NCBI RefSeq assembly: GCF_014360585.1
Contig: NZ_JACIXG010000005.1
Coordinates: forward strand, 61,160-125,159
Reading direction: 5' to 3'
DNA from: Nocardioides sp.
GTDB taxonomy: Bacteria; Actinomycetota; Actinomycetes; Propionibacteriales; Nocardioidaceae
DNA: 64,000 nucleotides
Of this stretch, positions 40,616 through 49,795 are shown one piece after another. The stretch's first letter is position 1. Each line of letters starts with the position of its first letter. The notes beneath the pieces are model-generated. The model made no database searches and was not told where the DNA came from. It worked only from the letters and a program-made list of their open reading frames with translations. Position numbers and translations under genes: made by a program.

Positions 40616-43405
40616 ATGCCCCGACGCGCCAAGATCGCGTCCATCTCAGGCATCATCCTCGTCGTCGGTGCCGCGACCGCGGTCGCGCTGCCGACCACGT
40701 TCGACCTCGACCTCACCCGCCCCGGATCGAGCACGACCAGCTCCCTGGCCGCCTTCCAGGCGGCCTCGTCGAAGCCGGCGACGCTCCCGGACGGCCCGGT
40801 ACAGGCCCACGTCGACGAGATCGACCTGACCACCAAGACCGGCGAGAAGACCGGCGGCACCACGCTGGCGACCGAGCCGCGCCGGACCGTCCTCACCAGC
40901 GTCCCCCAGGACGTCACCGGCTTCGGTGTCGTCGGCATGACCTGGTCCCCGGACAGCGACGTCGACCACGACACCTTGAAGGCCAAGGTCCGCACCAAGA
41001 CCGACGGCGAATGGTCGAAGTGGCGGCCGATGGAGGTCCACCCCGACGAGCACGGACCCGACGCGGGCAGCGCCGAGGCGAAGGGGAGCCGCGAGGGCAC
41101 CCGGGAGTTCCTCGTCGGTCACGTGGACAAGGTCCAGACCCGGATCGTCGTCCCGGCGAAGGCCGAGGTCCCCGAGGATCTCGAGCTCGCCGTCATCGAG
41201 CCCGGCAAGCCCGCCGACACCGTCGAAGAGCTCCCGCAGATCGACACCGGCGAGGGCACGGCCAAGGCCCCGTCCACCCACAAGAAGAAGACCGACGCCG
41301 ACCTCGAGCTCGCGGCCAGCACCTACACCCCCAGCCCCAGGATCTACAGCCGCGCCCAGTGGGGTGCCGACGAGTCGCTCCGCGAGCAGGTCGCGCCGAC
41401 CTACCGCACGATCCGGGGCGGCTTCGTCCACCACACCGCCGGCACCAACGACTACACCGCGGCCGACGTGCCTGGGATCATCCGGGGGATCTACGCCTAC
41501 CACGTACAGACCAACCGCTGGCGCGACGTCGGCTACAACTTCTTCATCGACAAGTTCGGCCGCATCTGGGAGGGCCGCAACGGTGGCGTCGCGAGGCCGG
41601 TCGAGGGTGCCCACACCTCCGGCTACAACACCGACAGCTTCGCCGCCTCCGCGCTCGGCAACTTCGAGACCGTCCAGCCGACCCCCGAGCTGATCCAGGC
41701 CTACGGCGCCCTCTACGCCTGGAAGCTCTCCCTCCACGGTGTCAGCGCCGGGGCCACCAACGTCAAGATCAACAACACGACGTTCTCGCACGCCATCAAG
41801 GGCCACCGCGACGCGGGTAACACCCTGTGCCCCGGGGCGAACCTCTACGCCAAGATCCCCGCGATCCGTACGCTGTCCGCCAGCCTCCAGAAGAGCTGGG
41901 CCGGACGCGACCTGGAGTCCAACATCGCCGGCACGAGCCACTCCGACCTCGTCGCGCGACGGAAGTCCGACGGCAAGGTGTTCACGATGCGTACGGGTGG
42001 GTTCGCCGGCTTCAACAGCACCAAGAAGTCGACGACCTTCGGCAGCACGGTCCGCGCCCAGCTCGTCACCCCGGACATCACCGGCGACGGCAAGGCCGAC
42101 CTGGTCCTGGTCCGAAAGAACGGCTCGGCGGGCATCCGCAAGGGACGTGGCAACGGCACCTTCGCGCCGGTCTACAAAAACCTCCCCTCCACCAAGTTCC
42201 GGGGCGTATCGCTGATCACCGCGGTCGGCAACATCGGTGGCACCCGGCACAACGACCTCGTCGGCAAGTCGTCGTCAGGCAAGCTCGTCCGCTTCCTCGG
42301 CAACGGTCGCGGCGGCTTCGAGCGGAAGACGACCACCCGTTCGCTGAGCGGGTTCGGGCTCCTGGCCGCGACCGGAGACGTCAACCGCGACGGCAGGCGC
42401 GACCTGATCGGCCGCAAGTCCGGGGCGCTCTACTACATCAAGGGCACCGGCCGAGGCACCTTCACCACCGCCGTACGCCTCCCCGCCCGTAGCCCGTCGT
42501 GGTCGTCGCTGGTCCAGATCAGCGGCTACGGCGACTTCACCGGCGACGGCCGTGGTGACCTCATCGGTCGCGACAGGTCCGGCCGCGGCTGGGTCTACCC
42601 CGCCAGCGGATCCGGCTTCGGCAAGCCGCTGGGCCCGTACGCCGGGGTGAACCGCACGCTCCTCGGGGCTGCCAACCTCACCGGCAACCGCCTGCCGGAC
42701 CTGATGATGAAGACCGGCTCGACGCTCTACGTGAAGCCCAACAACGGTCGCCTCAACCTCGCCAAGCCGATCTACTCCGGACTGCGGCTCACCTCGGCCA
42801 GGATCCTGATGAACGCCGGCGACTGGAACCGCGACGGCAAGGGCGACCTCCTCGCCAAACTCTCCGACGGCACGCTGCGGCTCTACCGCGGCAACGGCAG
42901 CGGCGGCTTCTCCAGCGGCGTCGTGATCGGCAGCGGGCTCGGCTCCGTCGGCGTGCTCGACGCCGTCGGCGACGTCACCGGCGACGGTTACCCCGACGTG
43001 ATGGGCCGCACCTCCGACGGGCGGATCAGGCTCTGGCCGGGCAAGGGCACCAGCAAGGTCGGCGCCTCGATCGTGATGCGTTCCTCCGCCTCCGGCACCC
43101 GTCTGGTCGGGGTCGGCCGCTGGAACTCCGGCAACACCCCGGACGTGCTCTTCGTCAACGGCACCTCCCTGGTCGTCCACGAGAGCAACGGCCCCGGTGG
43201 CCTGGTCTCCTACCGGACCCTGTCGGTCAACCTCTCCGGCTACAACGCCGTCCTCGGCGTCCGGGACCTGCGCGGTGGCGCCGGTGGCGACCTGCTCGCC
43301 CGTTCGGGTGGCTACCTCTACGCCTTCCAGCGTGGGGCCGGCGGCACGAGCGTGAGCCGCACCTACCTCGGCGAGGTGTCGACGGGCTACGACCTGCTCG
43401 GCTGA
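40616..43405 (+). CDS. Secreted PGRP-type N-acetylmuramoyl-L-alanine amidase with FG-GAP-like repeats
   Basis: The 929-residue protein has a signal peptide (residues 1-25). A beta-rich N-terminal region runs to about 240. A PGRP/amidase_2 domain follows with Zn-ligand His in FVHHTAGTNDYT, then DVGYNFFIDKFGRIWEGRNG and HRDAGNTLCPG. From about residue 445 to the end it is FG-GAP/VCBS-like repeats (DITGDGKADLVLVRKNG, DWNRDGKGDLLAKLSDGTL and others) forming a beta-propeller. The domain order is typical of large actinobacterial peptidoglycan amidases. It cuts the peptide from muramic acid outside the cell, probably in cell-wall turnover. Confidence 0.88.
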   Translation: MPRRAKIASISGIILVVGAATAVALPTTFDLDLTRPGSSTTSSLAAFQAASSKPATLPDGPVQAHVDEIDLTTKTGEKTGGTTLATEPRRTVLTSVPQDVTGFGVVGMTWSPDSDVDHDTLKAKVRTKTDGEWSKWRPMEVHPDEHGPDAGSAEAKGSREGTREFLVGHVDKVQTRIVVPAKAEVPEDLELAVIEPGKPADTVEELPQIDTGEGTAKAPSTHKKKTDADLELAASTYTPSPRIYSRAQWGADESLREQVAPTYRTIRGGFVHHTAGTNDYTAADVPGIIRGIYAYHVQTNRWRDVGYNFFIDKFGRIWEGRNGGVARPVEGAHTSGYNTDSFAASALGNFETVQPTPELIQAYGALYAWKLSLHGVSAGATNVKINNTTFSHAIKGHRDAGNTLCPGANLYAKIPAIRTLSASLQKSWAGRDLESNIAGTSHSDLVARRKSDGKVFTMRTGGFAGFNSTKKSTTFGSTVRAQLVTPDITGDGKADLVLVRKNGSAGIRKGRGNGTFAPVYKNLPSTKFRGVSLITAVGNIGGTRHNDLVGKSSSGKLVRFLGNGRGGFERKTTTRSLSGFGLLAATGDVNRDGRRDLIGRKSGALYYIKGTGRGTFTTAVRLPARSPSWSSLVQISGYGDFTGDGRGDLIGRDRSGRGWVYPASGSGFGKPLGPYAGVNRTLLGAANLTGNRLPDLMMKTGSTLYVKPNNGRLNLAKPIYSGLRLTSARILMNAGDWNRDGKGDLLAKLSDGTLRLYRGNGSGGFSSGVVIGSGLGSVGVLDAVGDVTGDGYPDVMGRTSDGRIRLWPGKGTSKVGASIVMRSSASGTRLVGVGRWNSGNTPDVLFVNGTSLVVHESNGPGGLVSYRTLSVNLSGYNAVLGVRDLRGGAGGDLLARSGGYLYAFQRGAGGTSVSRTYLGEVSTGYDLLG

Positions 43406-43427
43406 GCAGCAGACCAGCAGACGTAGC

Positions 43428-43455
43428 AGGGCCCGGGCGGTGACGCCCGGGCCCT
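43428..43455. terminator. Bidirectional terminator hairpin
   Basis: AGGGCCCGGGCG (43428-43439) and CGCCCGGGCCCT (43444-43455) form a perfect 12-bp stem around GTGA. The amidase and antiporter genes converge on it. Confidence 0.75.
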
Positions 43456-43471
43456 CGTACGTTCTCGGCCG

Positions 43472-45064
43472 TCAAGGCGTTGCCCGGCGCTCCTGGTTGA
43501 CCCGGAGCGCCTTGTCGGCGAGGTCGGAGCCGGCGGAGGCGTACAGGTTCAGGACGGCGTGGGCACCACGCTTCTTGAGCTCGTCGCGCTCCTCGGGGCG
43601 CATGGCGATGGCAGCCACGGTGCCTTCGAAGCCGAGCTTGTCGAGCAGATCCATGGCGAGCAGGTTGTCGCCGTGGAAGGGCATCGTGAGGACGACCAGC
43701 TCCATGCCGGCACCCTTCTTGACGCGCTCCCAGAAGTCTTGGTCGGTCGCGTCGGCCTCGACGACAGCGAAGCCCTCCGCCTTGAGCGAGTCGGCCCGCA
43801 GCGAGTCGTGCTCGATCCCCAGCACCTGGTAGCCCTGGGTCTCGCACAGCTTCTCGTAGGTCGTACGTCCCACCCGGCCCATGCCGACCACCAGCGCCTT
43901 GGCGCCGTCGAGGTGGATCGGCCGGTCGGCCTCCTGGAGCCGCGCGGACTTCCGCTCCGGCAGCACTCGGTTGAGCAGGTTGACGAACCTCGCGGCGTAC
44001 GCATTGAAGACCGCGGCCACCAGGAACGAGAGCGAGGTGGCCACCGCGAGCACGGTCTGCCACTCGGCCGACGCCATCCCGGTCGCGGAGGCGATGACGA
44101 TCACGATCAACCCGAACTCGGAGTAGTTGGTCAGCGTGAACGAGGCCAGGGTCGCGGTGCGGTAGCGCAGCCCCATGAACGCGAAGATCACGATGTAGGC
44201 GGCGGCCTGGAGCGGCAGCAGGATCTGCAGCACGGCGGCGAGCGCAAGGTCCTCGAGCGATGGCACCCCGGTCAGCCCGATGCTCAGGAAGAACGCGATG
44301 AGCAGGAGCTCCTTGATGCTGAACAGCACCTTGGTCAGCGCCGGCGCCTTGGCGTGCGACCCGAGGAGTACGCCGATCACCAGCGCCCCGAGGTCGCCCT
44401 TGAGACCGACGGTCTCGAAGAGCCAGTAGCCCGGCACGAGCGCCATCGCCAGGCCGAAGAGCGCGGTCAGCTCGGTGGAGGTGATCCGGTCCCACATCCG
44501 GTGGGCCAGCCAGGCGCCGGGGAGGAGCAGCACCAGCGCGAAGACCCACGGCGAGGGCCAGTGACCCTTGGAGATGGTCAGGAACGCCACCGCGACGATG
44601 TCCTGCATGATCAGCACACCGATGGCGATCCGGCCGTAGAGGGTGTTGTTGTCGTGACGCTCGTCGAGGACCTTGATCGCGAAGACGGTCGAGGAGAACG
44701 AGAGGACGAAGGCGATCAGCGCCATCTCGCCGAGGTCGGCGTCGGTGAGGAGCGCGAAGCCGAGCGGCGCGATGCCGGCCAGCAGGCCCACACCGATGAT
44801 CATGCTGAAGCCCAGGTGGGCGAAGGTGCTCAGCCACACGTCCGGCCGGAGCAGCGATCGGACGTCGAGCTTGAGGCCGATGCCGAACAGGAGCAGCGTG
44901 ACGCCGAGGTCGGCCAGCGTCTCCAGCCCGTCCAGCTCGCCGACGCCGGCGGCGTGCAGCCCGAAACCGGCGGCCAGGAAGCCGACCAGGGGCGGGAGCC
45001 TGAGGAACATCGCGACCAGCCCCGCTCCGAGTGCGACGAGCAGATAGAGCGCGGTCAGCGACAT
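43472..45064 (-). CDS. Kef-type cation/proton antiporter with NAD-binding regulatory domain
   Basis: The 530-residue protein has about 12 membrane helices with LADLGVTLLLFGIGLKLDVR and LGALVIGVLLGSHAKAPALT, the CPA2 core. A cytoplasmic TrkA-N domain follows (ALVVGMGRVGRTTYEKL, GxGxxG; EADATDQDFW). It likely exchanges K+ or Na+ for H+ under control of NAD(H) or nucleotide binding. The start is ATG 45064, preceded by GGGGGAAG. No associated quinone-reductase-like ancillary gene is nearby. Confidence 0.85.
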   Translation of the reverse strand: MSLTALYLLVALGAGLVAMFLRLPPLVGFLAAGFGLHAAGVGELDGLETLADLGVTLLLFGIGLKLDVRSLLRPDVWLSTFAHLGFSMIIGVGLLAGIAPLGFALLTDADLGEMALIAFVLSFSSTVFAIKVLDERHDNNTLYGRIAIGVLIMQDIVAVAFLTISKGHWPSPWVFALVLLLPGAWLAHRMWDRITSTELTALFGLAMALVPGYWLFETVGLKGDLGALVIGVLLGSHAKAPALTKVLFSIKELLLIAFFLSIGLTGVPSLEDLALAAVLQILLPLQAAAYIVIFAFMGLRYRTATLASFTLTNYSEFGLIVIVIASATGMASAEWQTVLAVATSLSFLVAAVFNAYAARFVNLLNRVLPERKSARLQEADRPIHLDGAKALVVGMGRVGRTTYEKLCETQGYQVLGIEHDSLRADSLKAEGFAVVEADATDQDFWERVKKGAGMELVVLTMPFHGDNLLAMDLLDKLGFEGTVAAIAMRPEERDELKKRGAHAVLNLYASAGSDLADKALRVNQERRATP

Positions 45065-45147
45065 CTTGGACTTCCCCCAGGCTGAAACTCGACGTTTCCG
45101 ACGAGCGAACGATACCGCGTGATACCACCACCGGTTACGCTGGGTCC

Positions 45148-45408
45148 ATGGCAATGACTCTGCGACTCAGCGAGGCCGACGACCGGCTGCTGTCCGACCG
45201 CGCGCGTACGGAGAACCGCTCCAAGCAGGAGATCGCCCGCGAGGCCATCCGGGCATACCTCAACGACCACGACCGGCGCGTCGAGGACCTCGAGGACGAT
45301 CTCGCCATCGCGCGCTACTCCCTGCGCCGCGAGCTCGGTGAGGTCAGCTACACCCCGCACACCGAGGCTCGCCGTGCCCTCGGCCTCGACCGCCCCGTCG
45401 GCCAGTGA
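45148..45408 (+). CDS. RHH antitoxin of a RelBE/ParDE-type pair
   Basis: The 86-residue protein starts MAMTLRLSEADDRLL, the beta-strand and first helix of a ribbon-helix-helix protein, then TENRSKQEIAREAIRAYL. The C-terminal half (DLEDDLAIARYSLR) would wrap the toxin. It lies 7 bp upstream of the toxin gene and diverges from the Kef antiporter. The region before it has direct repeats GATACC (45111 and 45121), possible autoregulatory sites. Confidence 0.78.
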   Translation: MAMTLRLSEADDRLLSDRARTENRSKQEIAREAIRAYLNDHDRRVEDLEDDLAIARYSLRRELGEVSYTPHTEARRALGLDRPVGQ

Positions 45409-45415
45409 CCTGCCG

Positions 45416-45667
45416 GTGACCTACCAAGTCGTCTGGGCCGACGAGGCGTTGCGGTCGGCCGAGGCGTACGTCGACAACGACCCCATCGGCCTGATCCAGG
45501 TCTTCGACACCATCGACACCCTGGCCGAGACCCCTCGTGATGTGGGCGCCTACGCGTGGGGCAAGGACCGCTACCGCCTCCGCGTCGGCCGCTACCGGAT
45601 CGTCTACGTGATCGAGGAGCGCCACATCACGGTTGCCGTCATCCACCTGGGGCGCCGGAGCGCCTGA
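45416..45667 (+). CDS. RelE/ParE-family toxin
   Basis: The 83-residue protein starts at GTG 45416 (MTYQVVWADEALRSAEAYVD). It has the RelE hallmark DRYRLRVGRYRIVYVIEERH followed by VAVIHLGRRSA. The basic Arg/Arg/Tyr pattern in the central strands is that of RelE-type mRNA interferases. It follows the antitoxin by 7 bp. The composite repeat D follows directly. Confidence 0.82.
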   Translation: MTYQVVWADEALRSAEAYVDNDPIGLIQVFDTIDTLAETPRDVGAYAWGKDRYRLRVGRYRIVYVIEERHITVAVIHLGRRSA

Positions 45668-45668
45668 C

Positions 45669-45821
45669 CCCGCTGGTCGAGCCGCCGGGCCCCGCCCCGC
45701 TGGTCGAGCCGCCGGAGCCGCTAGGCGGAGGCGTGTCGAGACCAACACGGTCCTGTCGAACGCGGAGGGGACCGTGTTGGTCTCGACACGCTCGCTGGCG
45801 CTCGCGGCTCGACCGACGGGG
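45669..45821. repeat. Composite palindromic repeat, copy D
   Basis: CCCGCTGGTCGAGCCGCCGG occurs in two successive forms, then GCTAGGCGGAGGC. The perfect 21-bp inverted repeat GTGTCGAGACCAACACGGTC(C)/(G)GACCGTGTTGGTCTCGACAC follows, with GCGGCTCGACCGACGGGG at the end. It lies between the converging toxin and thiolase genes. Confidence 0.85.
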
Positions 45822-45826
45822 GCAGG

Positions 45827-47044
<1,218 letters not shown>

Positions 47045-47053
47045 GGTTTCTCC

Positions 47054-47821
47054 TCAGGAGTTGGGGGTGTGCTGGAGGAAGGCGGGCCACTCCCCGCCGC
47101 CGTCGACGGCGAGGACCGCGCCGGTGATGTGCGCGGCGAGCGGCGACGCGAGCATCAGGCAGGCGTCCCCGACCTCCTCGGGGGTCGCGAAGACCCCGCG
47201 CGGGATGGTCGCGGCGACCGCCGCCCGCTGCTCCGGGCTGCCGTAGTGGTCCTCGGAGCCCGGGGTGGCGACGATCCCGCAGGAGACCGCGTTGACGCGT
47301 ACGTCGGGCGCCCATTCCACCGCGATCGACCCGGTCAGGCTCTCGACAGCGGCTTTCGCCGCCCCATAGATCGCGGTGCCGGGGCTGGGGCGCCGTGCCG
47401 AGATCGAGCTGATGTTGACGATGGACCCGCGCGAGGCCTTCAGGGCGTCGTATGCCGCCTGGCAGACGTAGGCGGTGGCCAGGAAGTTGATCGCGGAGAT
47501 CTTCTCGTGGAAGCGCGGGGACGCGGTCGCGAAGTCGGCGTAGGGCGCGCCACCGGCATTGTTGACGACCACGTCGAGCCGCCCGAGCCGCGCGGTGATC
47601 GCGGCGATCCACGCCGCGACCTGCTCGGGATCGCGCACGTCGACCTGGGAGAACACCGGCGTGCGCCCGTCGACGACGGGAAGCTCCTCGGGCTCGGAGC
47701 GCCCACAGATCTCCACCTCCGCGCCGGCCTCCAGGAACCGCGCGACGATCCCGGCACCCACACCACGGGCGCCGCCGGTCACCGCGACCACCTGGCCGCT
47801 GAAGTCGATCTCGACTGCCAT
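47054..47821 (-). CDS. Short-chain dehydrogenase led by a KstR2 operator
   Basis: The 255-residue SDR has TGGARGVGAGIVARFLEAG (residues 15-33), NNAGGAP, ISSISARRPSPGTAIYGAAK (Ser and Tyr-x3-Lys) and RVNAVSCGIVATPG. The operator CCAAGCAAATGCTAGG lies 23 bp upstream of ATG 47821. In M. tuberculosis a second SDR gene (Rv3549c) belongs to the KstR2 regulon; this may be its equivalent, moved about 20 kb from the main cluster. The reaction is unknown. Confidence 0.75.
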   Translation of the reverse strand: MAVEIDFSGQVVAVTGGARGVGAGIVARFLEAGAEVEICGRSEPEELPVVDGRTPVFSQVDVRDPEQVAAWIAAITARLGRLDVVVNNAGGAPYADFATASPRFHEKISAINFLATAYVCQAAYDALKASRGSIVNISSISARRPSPGTAIYGAAKAAVESLTGSIAVEWAPDVRVNAVSCGIVATPGSEDHYGSPEQRAAVAATIPRGVFATPEEVGDACLMLASPLAAHITGAVLAVDGGGEWPAFLQHTPNS

Positions 47822-47843
47822 GCTCGGCAGTCTAGAGCGGCTA

Positions 47844-47859
47844 CCAAGCAAATGCTAGG
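47844..47859. promoter_or_regulatory. KstR2 operator upstream of the SDR-thiolase operon
   Basis: CCAAGCAAATGCTAGG is a near-perfect palindrome, the same wording as the operators before echA20, and lies 23 bp before the SDR start codon. The gene on its other side ends here, so only the SDR-thiolase unit can be served. Confidence 0.82.
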
Positions 47860-47895
47860 TTGATATCCCGGTGACCGGTTCCGAGGATCGTGACG

Positions 47896-48783
47896 TCAGA
47901 CGCAGTGCACGTCGACCCAGTAGGTGTGATCACCGTTCATGTGCTTCTTGACCTGCACCGGGACGGCGACAGAGCCGTTCGCGTTGGGCAGGAAAGTCCG
48001 CCCGGCGTAGTGCACGTCATCGATCTCGCAGCCGGCCTGATCGGTCACGGTGATCTTGTGCAGCCCTGCCTCCGCCGCCTCGACGTGCGCCTCATGGAAG
48101 GCGAGAACCGCCGGGTTGTACTCGGAATACTTCACGTTGTGCGCACCCAGCGTGTCGGTCCACTCGGCAGCCAGGCCGTCGATGAACGGCCCGCCGTGCC
48201 GCGAGAACCGGGTGTCGATCTCGACGATCGCCCGGGCCCGGACCTTGAAGTTGTCGGTCTTGCTGTCGGCCGGGACGAAGCCGTGCCGGCTGCCCGGAGC
48301 GGTGGAGTCGAGCGCGTCGTACGGAGTCAGCCAGACCTTGTACTCGCCACCGTTGTTCGGGGTGTCGAGGAAGGGGAACAGCTGCACGGTGATGCCGGCG
48401 TCCTCCGCGTCGGTGCCGGTCGCGTGAGCGCAGTCGCCGCTCGGCGCGACACTGACGAAGCGGCCGCTGGCGTCGACCTCGACCCGGCGGCAGGCGACTG
48501 GATCGGTGGAGAGCAGCGACTTCCCGGAGGGATCGGTCACCTGGAAGGCGTAGATCCCGGCAGGCAGGCCGGCCGCGTCATCAGGCGCGTTGATGCCGGG
48601 ACCGCCGTTGAGATAGACGTCCTGTTTGGCGGCGTAGTGGTTGAGGTTGACGGGCGCACCGGACACGTCGGTGGTGAAGATCGCGCCGGAGAGCTGCAGC
48701 AAGGGCGCAGACGAGGCCGGCATCGACCAGAGCGCCGCCGCGGCGACCCCCGCCGCGACCGCGCAGACGAGCTTTCGGATCAT
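47896..48783 (-). CDS. Secreted protein of unknown function
   Basis: The 295-residue product starts with a signal peptide (MIRKLVCAVAAGVAAAALWS, cleavage after PASSA). The rest is beta-rich: AGLPAGIYAFQVTDPSGKSL, LSTDPVACRRVEVDASGRFV, and a long domain ending DHTYWVDVHCV. Four Cys in the mature part suggest disulfides. The repeated strand-turn pattern resembles Ig-like or prealbumin-like modules in surface proteins, but no family was recognised and no catalytic motif is visible. Confidence 0.55.
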   Translation of the reverse strand: MIRKLVCAVAAGVAAAALWSMPASSAPLLQLSGAIFTTDVSGAPVNLNHYAAKQDVYLNGGPGINAPDDAAGLPAGIYAFQVTDPSGKSLLSTDPVACRRVEVDASGRFVSVAPSGDCAHATGTDAEDAGITVQLFPFLDTPNNGGEYKVWLTPYDALDSTAPGSRHGFVPADSKTDNFKVRARAIVEIDTRFSRHGGPFIDGLAAEWTDTLGAHNVKYSEYNPAVLAFHEAHVEAAEAGLHKITVTDQAGCEIDDVHYAGRTFLPNANGSVAVPVQVKKHMNGDHTYWVDVHCV

Positions 48784-48996
48784 GGGTTTCCCCCTCAGAT
48801 AGGTCGGACCTCGAGTCTTCGTCGCGCCGCGGCAAAGGCCTCCGTCCGATCCCCGGGTATCACCCGAACCGGGTAGGACCTGGGACTGTGGGATCGGCCA
48901 CCTTCGCACCGCCCTCGGAATACCGGAGAGTCCCTCCGTCTTTTGTCAGGAGTGGATCGAGGCGATCAGCCTCGGCAGACCTGAGAGGACCTTCTT

Positions 48997-49689
48997 GTGA
49001 CCACGACCGCCGTCGACACCTTCACGGACGTGATCCGTTCGCGCCGTTCTGCGCGAGCGTTCCTACCCGACCCGGTGCCCGCCGACGACATCCGCGGTGT
49101 GCTCGAGGACGCCCAGCGCGCCCCGTCGCACAGCAACACCCAGCCGTGGGAGGTCCACGTCTTCTCCGGCGACGCCCGCGAGCGCCTCAGTGAGGCGATG
49201 CTCAAGGCGTTCGAGGCTGGCCAGATGAGCCCCGACTTCACCACGACGTACGGCGACGACGACAGCGTCCACGTCCAGCGCTCACAGCACGCCGGGGCCA
49301 CCCTCTACGGCGCCCTGGGCATCGCCCGGGACGACCAGGAAGGACGCGCCAAGGCCGTCGCCGAGAACCTTCGCTTCTACGGTGCGCCCCACGTGGCCCT
49401 GCTCTTCGTGCCTCAGCTCGGCGACGTCGTACGCGCCGCCAACGACGTCGGCATGTACGCCCAGAACTTCCTGCTCTCCCTCACCGCCCGCGGCTACCAC
49501 GGCGTCCCCCAGGGCATGCACGGCCTCTTCGCCGACACCGTCCGCGCCCACCTCGGCCTACCCGCCGACCGCAAGCTGCTCTACGGCATCTCGTTCGGCA
49601 CCGCCGACCCCGACGCCTCGGTGAATCGCGTCGATATCGGCCGCGCACCGCTCGACGAGCACATCGTGCTGCACGACACCTCGCTCTGA
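48997..49689 (+). CDS. Nitroreductase-family flavoprotein
   Basis: The 230-residue protein starts at GTG 48997, with RSRRSARAFLPDPVPADDIR (FMN phosphate-binding Arg/Ser) and APSHSNTQPWEVHVF, the classical nitroreductase N terminus, followed by GMYAQNFLLSLTARGYHGVP. It probably reduces nitro or quinone compounds with NAD(P)H and FMN. It stands alone, with a 213-bp upstream gap after the secreted-protein gene. It ends 15 bp before palindromic repeat copy 3. Confidence 0.85.
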   Translation: MTTTAVDTFTDVIRSRRSARAFLPDPVPADDIRGVLEDAQRAPSHSNTQPWEVHVFSGDARERLSEAMLKAFEAGQMSPDFTTTYGDDDSVHVQRSQHAGATLYGALGIARDDQEGRAKAVAENLRFYGAPHVALLFVPQLGDVVRAANDVGMYAQNFLLSLTARGYHGVPQGMHGLFADTVRAHLGLPADRKLLYGISFGTADPDASVNRVDIGRAPLDEHIVLHDTSL

Positions 49690-49704
49690 GCCTCCGCGCC
49701 GAGC

Positions 49705-49774
49705 TGTAACACGTCGTTCGTAGGTCTACTCGCCTTTTATAACGACCGGATAGTCCTACGAACGACGTGTTACA
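49705..49774. repeat. Palindromic 70-bp repeat, copy 3
   Basis: TGTAACACGTCGTTCGTAGG (49705-49724) pairs perfectly with the right arm ending at 49774. The mismatch after the stem is T.T, whereas copies 1 and 2 have A.A, although the loop is in the same orientation. It lies between the converging nitroreductase and YhgE genes. Confidence 0.85.
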
Positions 49775-49795
49775 CGTGCCCCACACCGGCACCGC

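Noticed and set aside
43559..45085. Long open frame antisense to the Kef antiporter
   Set aside because: Shadow of the real gene; the product is extremely rich in His/Gln/Glu/Arg with no domain.
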